From Chara braunii (taxonomy: Eukaryota > Streptophyta > Charophyceae > Charales > Characeae), in contig BFEA01000482.1 of the NCBI GenBank assembly GCA_003427395.1, positions 141,317-163,925 of the forward strand: 22,609 bases of DNA, given 5' to 3'. The translations under genes and the position numbers were made by a program. Under the pieces are notes generated by a model. It was given only the letters and a program-made list of their open reading frames with translations, was not told the DNA's origin and searched no databases. Of the stretch, positions 1 through 7,582 are shown one piece after another. The stretch's first letter is position 1; every line of letters starts with the position of its first letter.

Positions 1-1325
1 AGCAGCCCAGCCTGAGGAGGAGGAAGAAGGGGGCGAAGGAGGAGAGTGGCGAGGTACCTACCTGGCTATGGTGGACACCATCTTCATCACCTTGTTGGGC
101 GCTGCATCTGGAAGGCCCCAGTTGGGGTAGTGCCGCACCAAGGAAGCTCGAGGCAGAGTCAGGCATGGCGGCTTAGTCAGCAGCAGCATTGCTGCTTTGG
201 GTTGCCCTTTGGACAGGAGTGCAGCGCCATAGCTGCTTTGTGTTGTCCTTTGCACAGAGAGGGGCAGAACCCTCAGTTGTCCGCCATAGCCTAGGCTTGT
301 GAGAGGTGGAAGAAGAGGGGAAGCCATAGCTATGGTGGACCAGTTGTTGTTGTGTCAGCAGTAAGAGGGAACTTCGGACATTGATTCTGGGTCATCCACT
401 CATTGTTATTATTATTATTATTGGGAGAAGAATAAGATTGGCGAAGTGAAGGAGGAGGAAGGTGGAGAGAGAAGGGGGATTTGTCATTGCTCTTGCTGGT
501 GTACATCTTCTTCTTTCTCTCTTCTTTGGTCTCTATCTCTTTGCAAGTGCTTTCATTTCTTTCGCATTTGGGTGGCATTGTCTTTCATTGTGAATGTGCA
601 CTTTGGGAATGACCAGGATCGTAACATCGACTATGAACTGTGATTTCAATGTCCCGCCCCTGACTCCAACACTAGGTCGCGTACAGCTTTGTATTCTTCA
701 TGCAGAGCACAAACCCGACATTATCTTGGGGTTTGAACCCCGTGTCATCATCTCAGGGATGTAGCAACTCGTGAATCACAAAACAAAAGGTAGTTCATTT
801 ACTTGAATTTATCAGATTTTATCTACTATACGTGCATGTCAAATTTAAGTAATGGGCCAATGGCATACTGAGAATTTTCAATTTTTTGTAATGTCAACCA
901 CTCGATGTGAGATATTAAAAACTCTGTAGTGTTGAAAATAATAAAATGAAATGTAGAGAACTTGTAATGTCATCCACTCGCTGAGTATGACATATTCCGA
1001 GTTCAAGGTTAAGAGAAGTGACTAGTGTGCGCACTTGGTGAGTCTAAAGAGAAGTGGCGAAGATCACAAGGCTTGATCAGTAGGATGGAGAAGCAGAGAA
1101 GTTCTGTGACTGATTGAAACACAACCCAACAAAACATCAACATGTTCCCATACACATGCCACGATGACAAAGCAGCTTGGAGAGGGAATTCACACCACAC
1201 CAGACTGAGATACGCACAATGGAAGCTCAACAATCGATTAGAATTGAAGGGGAGATCAATTTACAGTCCCTCGCCTCTCTCCAGTTAAATCAGCGCCACA
1301 AAGAACCCAAGAACCTCAATCGAGA
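1..1325. other. Non-coding stretch, no gene recognised
   Basis: I see no supportable gene. Open frames here are short, occur on both strands and resemble no family I recognise. The first 330 bases are purine-rich on the plus strand, contain GAG/AGG runs and repeat the word GCTATGGTGGAC near 65 and 330. From about 780 to 1000 the sequence turns AT-rich, and 'aatgtcaaccactcg' (about 891) and 'aatgtcatccactcg' (about 966) form a short imperfect direct repeat. The region could be decayed LTR or other transposon sequence, but I cannot assign it. Confidence 0.5.
404..422. repeat. (ATT)n microsatellite
   Basis: A run of about six TTA/ATT trinucleotides, read directly from the sequence. It is short and has no evident function. 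Confidence 0.8.
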
Positions 1326-1835
1326 ATGAACGACCTTGAAGAAACTCAGAACAGAGCTTCAACAAGCTTCTGGAGTCTTCCTCCTTCCTCCAGTGTTATC
1401 CTCCCTCCTGCTGGCTATGGTGCTCAGCCTGAAGCACAGCGCCCAGCCCTGAGAGCTGCAGACCACCAGTGCCTACCTCGTCTTGCCTTAACAGCCCCAC
1501 TCGCAGTGTCACAGCGCTGGGCCAGAGACCTCCCAGAGTGCACAGTGCCAGCTGCAGGATGAAGAAGGAACTTCCAGCTTGAAGACGAAGACCAACTGTT
1601 GCCACGAAGAAGAAGAGATGGCAGCACCTAGCCCCAACAGCACAGATATGGTGTCACCAGGCCCAGCAGCTGAAGGGCCTGCGTCATGGCTCCACAAAAC
1701 TCCTGGTGAACCATGGCAGCAGCTTCCCAGCTACAGCACTGTTCCGGCAGCCTGGCTTCATCAAGGAAAGCTCCAAACAGCCATTTGCCAACTGAAGACC
1801 AACAGGTCCAAGACCCCTAACACGACGGCCTGACT
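1326..1835. other. Non-coding stretch; possible LTR part of the minus-strand gypsy remnant
   Basis: The stretch is GC-richer and contains several short overlapping frames on both strands, none with recognisable domains. It lies on the downstream side of the minus-strand gypsy pol remnant and just beyond a minus-strand TATA-like element, so it is where that element's 3' LTR would be expected. No second LTR copy was found to confirm this, and the suggestion is positional only. Confidence 0.25.
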
Positions 1836-1844
1836 CTATTTATA
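1836..1844 (-). promoter_or_regulatory. TATA-like element, minus strand
   Basis: Read on the minus strand this is TATAAATAG, a good match to a plant TATA box. It lies about 290 bp beyond the end of the minus-strand gypsy pol remnant, as a promoter inside a 3' LTR would. One such word can arise by chance in AT-rich DNA, so the call is tentative. Confidence 0.3.
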
Positions 1845-1954
1845 ATTCTACTCTGAAATCCCGGACTGAACTCCTAGGGCCTAGGACAGCCAACAGTTAT
1901 GGGCCTGTGTTTTCCAGTATCAGCGGTACTGGTCCGAGGCAGTATTTAGGACCA

Positions 1955-2028
1955 GTAGTACCAGTTTAACAGTAGTTTTTACAGAAATGAGGTAGTACCA
2001 GTTTAACAGTAGTTTTTACAGAAATGTG
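1955..2028. repeat. 37-bp tandem duplication (two copies)
   Basis: The unit beginning TAGTACCAGTTTAACAGTAG occurs at about 1956 and again at 1993, a period of 37 bp, with near identity through the following TTTTTACAGAAATG. An additional related word (GGACCAGTAGTACC) precedes it. It lies in the presumed LTR/3' non-coding part of the minus-strand gypsy remnant. Such duplications are common in LTR U3 regions, and a regulatory role is not shown. Confidence 0.85.
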
Positions 2029-2135
2029 GCTTCGGCCTGTTTCAGTTACCGTTTAGGACCCCGGACTCAGAAAAATTACAAAAATGAGCCAGCTAAGGTC
2101 ACAGCCCTCTGAGAGACTGCAAGAAAATTGCGTTC

Positions 2136-3890
2136 CTACCCTCTTGGGAAGTGAGGACCTCCAAGCTGGTAGTGGCCCGGAGGTAAGCGGTGGGGCAGCG
2201 AACCCTTTTGCTTCGCCTCATGTGCGTGTACGATGGACTTGGCCACCTTGAGAAGTTCCTTCCATGTGAACCACGGCTCTAAATGTGTGATTGGAAGAGG
2301 ATCTTCACAAAATACTGACAGTTGGGGCGAGGCCTCAATGTTCTGCACTTCATATCCCTTTTCGGGGATAGGCGGAGCAAGTTGAGGAGACCTGGTTGGG
2401 AATGCATCAGAAGGTGTGAAAGGCAACAACTTTGATGCGTCAAAGACAGGCTAGGTTTCGAGATGAGGTGGAACATCCAGTACACAGGATGGACCGAGGG
2501 GATCAGTTCGAACTGTCTCTAGTACCTGCCATGGACCATAATACAAGGGCAATAACTTCCGAGAGATATCCACTTTGCTAGAGAACAAACCCAATGTCCT
2601 GGTTGGATGGTGGAAGGCAAGCGTATGTATTAGCCTATTCAGTATTTTTTTTCAGGCTTCATACTTGTTAGTCCTTGCCTTGTCTAAGTCTTGCTCACGA
2701 ACTCTCTAGTGCCGTGAGTTCATTTGGGTTTAGCCTTGTCGATGATTCCGTCGAGGGGTTGTCCTGAATCTCTACCGCAATGGAGTCGATAGGGCGTGAA
2801 TCTAGTAGTGGTATGGATCGAAATGTTATACATAAGTTGAGCCCTGGACAGTTGTTTGTCCCAATCCTGTTGATCAGGGGTGATCACAGGTCTCAGCAGC
2901 TGGAACAGAATCTGGTTCATCACCTCAGCCTATCCGTTCGCTTTAGAATGTCTGCCAGATGTGATGTCCAAGCGAGAATGGAGATAGTCATTGTAGTAGG
3001 ACTGCCACTCATCGATGCAGAATCGTGGGTGTCCATGGGCACTCACCCACCTCTCAAAGAAGATCTCTGGGATCAGAGAAACTCTTGCCTTGGCTGGCGA
3101 AGGAATGAACTCCGCGTACTTAGAAAACCGATCAATGCAGACCATGACCTGTCTCATCTGAGGGGTGACCTTGTCGAGGTTAATGAAGTCAACGACACTG
3201 ACTTGTCAGGCCCATCTGAAATAGGCAATGGTTTGAGCCGCCCCATCTCACACGTGTCTAGATACCTTAGAACATCCTTCTTCATGTCCAGCCAATGGAA
3301 TCGTTGGACCAGGGCCATGTAAGTCTTCATGAATCCAAACTGGCCGCGAACATCATGACTCTAAACCATGACGTGAGTCTTCATCTTGCGGTCATCTGGG
3401 TTAAACAAACATCTTATCTTCGTTGCTGACCGTGTACAAGTTTGAAGTCAGTGCATACCCTGACTCATAATTGGGGTTCGTTTGTAGATTCTTAGAATGG
3501 GGCCAAAGACGGGGTCCGGAGGCAACGCATGTGTGATGGCCTCCCTCATGGAATTCTCAAACGAGTAAGAGTGAACAGTGGCAGTATCAGGTCTGCAAGA
3601 GTTCATCTGCAACCCTGTTATAACATCATTTTTTGTGCTTCAGTTCAAAGTCAAAAGCATTTATGAATTGAATGTACCTTCCCAATTTATCATTCAACTC
3701 CCTCTAGGTCGAATGGCTAGAGTAGATATTGGAGCGTCTCCCCAGTAAGAAGTTTTTCCATTGCATTAGGGCACATACAAGGGCATATAATTCTTTCTCA
3801 TGAGCGTTAGTCTGTATCCTTTGGACTTTTTTCTTACTCATGAATTCCACAGGCTTCAGGCCAATCCCACTGGATTTCTGTCGTTTTGCT
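2136..3890 (-). pseudogene. pol: Decayed Ty3/gypsy pol: RNase H, integrase, chromodomain-like end
   Basis: Reading leftward on the minus strand, fragments line up in the order of a Ty3/gypsy pol. About 3865-3650 gives an RNase H part (LKPVEFMS, then HEKELYALVCALMQWKNFLLGR and FDFELKHKK). About 3330-3160 gives the start of integrase (KTYMALVQRFHWLDMKKDVL). 3157-2930 gives the integrase core (VMVCIDRFSKYAEFIP, GRHSKANG). A TAG at the position usually held by Gln (about 2932-2930) is followed in frame by AEVMNQI, so the catalytic Glu is still encoded. 2923-2720 continues integrase, and about 2690-2340 carries the C-terminal part (SSKVDISRKLLPLYYGPWQV, PVFDASKLLPF) and a chromodomain-like YEVQNIEAS. 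Several frameshifts and stops and a likely deletion around the zinc finger mean it cannot encode a working protein. No gag, reverse transcriptase or clear LTR pair remains. It is older and more decayed than the plus-strand element at 5285-13235 and belongs to a related lineage. Confidence 0.88.
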
Positions 3891-4083
3891 ATCGCTCATT
3901 TTGGTTGCAGACTTGTCACCTGTCCATAGAGTGGACACCAAATAAACCAACAGCGCAAAAAAAAAGTAAGAAAAGGGGCGTCAAATCCGAAGGCAGAAGT
4001 GTGCTTTCAACTTTTCATGCAAAATTCACTATTTCCAGTTTTCAGGATTTTCAGGATTTTTCAGGGCTAGCCAACACAATTAA

Positions 4084-4151
4084 CTCCAAGACCCCAACAA
4101 ATACCAAGCTTGGCACACACAGACCTTGACAAAAAATAAAAGAGGGCAAAA
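4084..4151. repeat. 68-bp direct repeat, copy 1
   Basis: The block beginning CTCCAAGACCCCAACAAA and running through a GGCACACACAGACCTTGAC core to GGCAAAA recurs 188 bp downstream at 4272-4339 with about five differences. The A-tract follows this copy directly. Confidence 0.9.
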
Positions 4152-4271
4152 AAAAAAAAAAAACACAGAAAAAACTAAAAAAAATGATCTTCCATACCCT
4201 TTTCAGGGTAGAGGGGTTAACTTGGGGCTGAAAAGTAGCGGTACATGTTAACCGCTTATGAAAACAGTTGG

Positions 4272-4339
4272 CTCCAAGACCCCAACAAACACCAAACTTG
4301 GCACACACAGACCTTGACCAAAAATAAAACGGGGCAAAA
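4272..4339. repeat. 68-bp direct repeat, copy 2
   Basis: This is the second copy of the repeat at 4084-4151, nearly identical, 188 bp downstream and followed by a shorter A-rich run. The spacing suggests a roughly 188-bp tandem unit present twice, though the intervening sequence is not itself repeated in what I can see. Confidence 0.9.
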
Positions 4340-4361
4340 GGAAAAAAATCAGTGCTGCAAA

Positions 4362-4440
4362 CCCGGTAGGACCGGGGGGCCTCCCCCAACCGGAACCGGA
4401 CCGGTCCTACCGGCCGGTCAACCGGGCCGGTTCCCCCCCG
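4362..4440. repeat. CCGG-rich palindromic cluster
   Basis: The stretch is packed with CCGG and ACCGG words. CCGGTAGGACCGG at 4363-4375 is the exact reverse complement of CCGGTCCTACCGG at 4401-4413, so a 13-bp stem with a 25-nt loop can form. GGACCGGTCC at 4397-4406 is itself palindromic. It is flanked by A-rich DNA on one side and a TTTA/TTAA microsatellite on the other. Function is unknown. Confidence 0.85.
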
Positions 4441-4458
4441 GTTGGCCGTAGCACATCA

Positions 4459-4517
4459 TTTTTATTTAATTAATTAATTAATTCATTTTATTTATTTATT
4501 TATTTATTTATTTTTTA
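4459..4517. repeat. AT-rich microsatellite (TTAA)n / (TTTA)n
   Basis: Tandem TTAA units followed by tandem TTTA units, read directly. A simple repeat with no other signal. Confidence 0.9.
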
Positions 4518-4993
4518 AAGCCCATGGTTTGTAGAGGCCCAGGACTAGACCCACGATGATCACTGGCAGCGGCAGCCGGTGGTTGTCTGTCACGATAGGC
4601 CACCTTCCCTACCCTTCCCCACGTTAATGCTCCCAGCGCACCACCTATCCCTACTATCCTATCTCAGTGTGACGAGCACTCAGGACTATCACCCTACCAG
4701 TATCGAGGGCAACTTGAACCAGACAACAGGGACAAGCACCCCCTAACACCATAACTTCCACCCCCCTTTTTCAAAGTTTTTTGGTGGGAAGTAACGTCCC
4801 TACCCTGCCACTAACACCCCAGCCCCCTTTTCAAAGTTTTGGAAGGAAGGTTAACGTTTGCAGAGAGCCAGGTACGTTGTTGTCAATGTCTTCTGAGCCC
4901 GTACTTGCTAAAACCCCACCACTAACACCCTCACCATAAACCTGCAGTAACCCTGTTCAGAAGTAGTCTGGGGCCCAGAACTCAGCCCCAGGC

Positions 4994-5082
4994 AACGCAG
5001 ACCAAAGTTGGTCTGCGTTGGGCTGTGTGACCAGGACACGCCCAGGCCTGAGTCTGTCGCGTTTGGCTGTGTGACCAAACGC
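4994..5082. repeat. Two adjacent perfect hairpins
   Basis: AACGCAGACCAA (4994-5005) and TTGGTCTGCGTT (5008-5019) are perfect reverse complements separated by 2 nt. GCGTTTGG (5059-5066) and CCAAACGC (5075-5082) form a second perfect stem with an 8-nt loop. The word GGCTGTGTGACCA occurs after the first hairpin and again across the second, so the pair looks like a diverged duplication. No coding or known RNA family is recognised. Confidence 0.8.
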
Positions 5083-5284
5083 TGCACCCAGGAAAGTCAA
5101 CAGTCAAAGTGAATTGTAGAGTCAAATGTACCGCGCCCAGGCCCTTGGTTGGATACACTCACTTGTTGTGCGCAGGTACCCAGACAAGCATCCAGGCCGA
5201 AGGGAATTCAGTTTCAGGCCAATCCGGGCCTTACATCAAGATCTGGACGGCTAAAGGTTGCAGCATCCGGGGTCCAGACCCCGA

Positions 5285-5981
5285 GCTACTTAAGCGTTGA
5301 CCTTCCTGGCTTTGAAATTCATTCTGTCTTGCGTTGATGCTGACTTCAGGCGTTGACTTCAACGCTGGCTCGACGCTGCGACGCTGGCTCGACACTGCGA
5401 CGCTGGCATTGTGATTCGGCGAGGCGCTGCTGGTCCGGCATGGTGGCTGGCTTGCACCTGTCTTCTTGGCATGCTGATGTGGCAGCTGCCATGCGCTGTC
5501 GCTGATGTGGCTGCTGCCACGTGTATCATTGGCTGACGTGGCTGCTGCCACGTGTTCTTCTATTCGTTGGCGAAGCGAAGCTACGTGACTTGTATTGCTG
5601 TTCTGATTATCGTCATTCGGGAGGAGATCGGGACTGTGGAGAGATCGTGGATACGTACCTGGTTGTCTTCATGTCGACATTGCTCCAGCATTGATGAGGG
5701 ACTGATTAGACGTGCCACGCGGCACATTGAGGTTACTTCAAATACTTGTTCAGACTATTGATTATTGAGGTGGTGATTGAGGAGGGAGCCCGAAGTAGGA
5801 GGGGGCCTTGTATTTATTTCCTCTCCTTTGTCTAATCTCCCTCCTCTCTCCTTCGTCTGTGTATGATTATCTCTTCTCATTCTGTCTGGACACGATTTTG
5901 ACTATTGGTAATCATCAGCTGGTTGATATTCTTCTGGGCTTGCATTGTTAACGATTGTCTTCAGATTCTGGGTTCATTGCA
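5285..5981 (+). repeat. 5' LTR of the plus-strand Ty3/gypsy element
   Basis: This block of about 697 bp is repeated 7254 bp downstream at 12539-13235. Line-by-line comparison by eye gives about 34 substitutions and no clear indels (about 95% identity). The right edge is a canonical CA followed three bases later by a primer binding site. The left edge, set by where identity begins, does not start with the usual TG, so the true edge may differ by a few bases. The LTR contains three palindromic modules (5470-5556) with TGATGTGGC/TGACGTGGC words facing GCCACGT, and a G-rich GAAGTAGGAGGGGGCC about 190 bp before the end. I see no obvious TATA box. Confidence 0.92.
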
Positions 5982-5984
5982 ATT

Positions 5985-5995
5985 TGGTATCTGAG
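5985..5995 (+). other. Primer binding site, initiator Met tRNA type
   Basis: TGGTATCTGAG matches 10 of 11 bases of TGGTATCAGAG, the usual plant retrotransposon primer binding site complementary to the 3' end of initiator methionine tRNA. It starts three bases after the CA end of the 5' LTR, which is the expected place and fixes the orientation of the element as plus. Confidence 0.85.
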
Positions 5996-6975
5996 TAGTT
6001 CTCCTGACGACGACGATTGTACACGTGTGCACGCGCCAAGTGGCGCACAGGTAAGTGTGGTGCACACGTGTGTTGAGTAGGTGATGACGTGGCAAGAGAT
6101 ACGCTGGAGGTATTGACGTGGCACAGACTTCACTGGCGAGAAGACACCACCGGGGTTACTCCACTGGCGAGAGGAGATCCCAACGAGGCTGCTGACGTGG
6201 TAGTAGGGACCGCGACCAAGAGATAACGAGCGCCAGCCTGGATCGCGATAGTGACGTGGCATCGCGATTCCCTGCTGACGTGGCATATGTTGTGCCACGT
6301 CTGAAGACCTTGTTGATTGATTGCTGAAGTGGCACTTTTATGCTGCTGACGCGCGATAGGGTCTACCGCAGATGTTGACGTGGCCTTGGGGAAACACAAG
6401 ATTGATTGTTGACGCGGCAGGAAGCAAGTCATCACACCTGTCTTCGTGAGGTGGTGACTACCTGCGGACGTGGCATCGGTCTCCCTGGCTGATGTGGCAT
6501 TGTCTGACTGGTTGGAATGGCAACAGTATCGCGACGTGACGTGTGGAAGTGACAAGTGGCAAGGATCGGAGTACACATTTGCTGACGTGGCATCCCGCTA
6601 TTGGTTGGCTGGACAGAGAGTGTTGACCTGGCAGTACATGCTATGTTGGCACTCGAGGGATGACATGTGGCAGGTAGGATTACTGCCAAGTAAGAGAAGC
6701 ATTCTGAAGACGACGGCGGTACAGCTGACTGACAGCTGTAGTGCCAGCTGTCAAGGAGAGTGCATCATCGCATTGACATCAGGAAGACACAGCGGGTGGA
6801 AGAAGGTTGCTGACAAACTGTTTGATGTTGTTGTTGGCATACTTGCCTTGTCGTTGCTGTGTTGTGGTGCTTGCGTACTTACTTGTGTGTTGTGGCTGAT
6901 CACACGGGCTTGACGTGGTACCTGTACACTCATAGGACGTCATCACACAGACGAAAGAACAACAATTAGTAGAAG
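5996..6975 (+). other. Retrotransposon leader with TGACGTGGCA motif array
   Basis: This 1-kb stretch between the primer binding site and the gag-region frames contains no recognised protein. It holds exact TGACGTGGCA at 6085, 6114, 6252, 6276 and 6583. TGACGTGG with other ends occurs at 6193, 6376 and 6911. Near variants are TGACGCGGCA at 6410, GGACGTGGCA at 6466, TGATGTGGCA at 6490, TGACCTGGCA at 6624 and TGACATGTGGCA at 6661. At 6278-6300 one copy faces an inverted copy (ACGTGGCA, then TGCCACGT) and can form an 8-bp stem. ACGT-core words of this kind are the class bound by plant bZIP factors. Whether these act as such, or as RNA elements, is inference. Confidence 0.75.
6638..6913 (+). CDS. 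Small leader ORF with C-terminal hydrophobic segment (doubtful)
   Basis: An ATG at 6638 opens a 91-codon frame ending at TGA 6911-6913. The first two thirds are polar and Cys-containing. The last 30 residues are strongly hydrophobic (FDVVVGILALSLLCCGACVL and beyond), as in a tail-anchored membrane protein. The frame is open upstream to about 6470, where the TGACGTGGCA motifs translate as Ala-Asp-Val-Ala. I recognise no family. It lies in the leader ahead of gag and may be a chance frame in a decaying element. The hydrophobic end is the only reason to record it. Confidence 0.2.
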   Translation: MLCWHSRDDMWQVGLLPSKRSILKTTAVQLTDSCSASCQGECIIALTSGRHSGWKKVADKLFDVVVGILALSLLCCGACVLTCVLWLITRA

Positions 6976-7056
6976 TTGAGATCTGTTCCTTTTTATTATT
7001 TCTTTCTATTTTTTTGTTCCATTATTGCAAGTATTTTCTCAAACCTGATTTCCAAG

Positions 7057-7542
7057 ATGTTTAGTGTATGGAAATTACTCTTGCTTCTTTTTTCGATGAC
7101 ATTCTTAGTGGGTGAAGGATCTTCCGAACCCAAGACTAGGAGACAGGCAGAGACAAAGAAACAAGAGTTACTGGCTCTATGGGACCAGCTAATGAATGAT
7201 TTGCGTTTGTCCGGACCGGAATCCGAACGACACGTCTGTAATCTATTTGATTTGAAGACGGTAGAGAACCGTCTAAAGCAAGCAATTACGGTCGCGGAAG
7301 TTGTGGCTACCGGAACCGAAGTGTCTAAAATGATGGCCCAGTGCCGGAAGGCGCTGGACCAGTTTGCTATCAAGCAGCTGGAAGAAGTCATGGAGTTGTC
7401 TAGAAAAGGGGAAATCAAACCAGAAGTGACCGAGGCTACGATTGACGTGAACATCCAACAATTAAGAGAGGCGCTGGCTGCAGAAGAAAGGAAGAAAGAA
7501 GAACTAGTCCGGAAACATGAGCAGGAATTGAGGCGGGGATAG
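7057..7542 (+). CDS. Gag-region ORF with signal-peptide-like start and helical body
   Basis: ATG 7057 opens a 161-codon frame ending at TAG 7540-7542. The start MFSVWKLLLLLFSMTFLVGE has the look of a secretory signal peptide: a short Lys-containing beginning, a Leu-rich core, then SSEPK. The frame is also open upstream from about 6976 and is hydrophobic there too. The rest is highly charged and helical, and its end is probably coiled coil (IQQLREALAAEERKKEELVR). After the TAG the same frame continues KVKEIRQVI before another stop at 7579-7581, and the next gag ORF begins at 7583 in a different frame. Two readings fit: this is the broken N-terminal part of gag, whose coiled coil carries on in the next ORF, or it is a separate upstream protein. 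Gypsy gag proteins do not normally carry a signal peptide, so that feature may be accidental. Confidence 0.5.
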   Translation: MFSVWKLLLLLFSMTFLVGEGSSEPKTRRQAETKKQELLALWDQLMNDLRLSGPESERHVCNLFDLKTVENRLKQAITVAEVVATGTEVSKMMAQCRKALDQFAIKQLEEVMELSRKGEIKPEVTEATIDVNIQQLREALAAEERKKEELVRKHEQELRRG

Positions 7543-7582
7543 AAAGTGAAAGAAATCAGACAAGTGATAGGAACAAACTGAC

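Larger units (their letters stand above)
3890..5284. other. Repeat-rich non-coding spacer
   Basis: No gene is supportable. The stretch contains a repeated TTTTCAGGA word (about 4038-4068), a 68-bp direct repeat, an A-tract (about 4148-4163), a CCGG cluster, AT-rich simple repeats, C-rich degenerate repeats around 4740-4940 (CCCCCTTTTTCAAAGTTTT-like words at about 4762 and 4823, with recurring CTAACACC), and two strong hairpins. The last 180 bases form the insertion flank of the retrotransposon that starts at 5285. Confidence 0.6.

Noticed and set aside
1-640. Possible host gene exon in the first 640 bp
   Set aside because: Short frames on both strands, a microsatellite and no recognisable domain or convincing splice structure.
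2780-3322. 180-codon plus-strand ORF
   Set aside because: It is antisense to clearly recognisable minus-strand integrase sequence and has no family resemblance of its own.
4994-5082. Hairpins considered as a transcription terminator or a tRNA
   Set aside because: No T-tract follows, there is no cloverleaf or tRNA box A/B, and the setting is eukaryotic intergenic DNA.
6130-6576. 148-codon minus-strand ORF in the leader
   Set aside because: It is Ser/Thr/His-rich, produced by translating the TGACGTGGCA array in reverse, with no family resemblance and the wrong orientation for the element.
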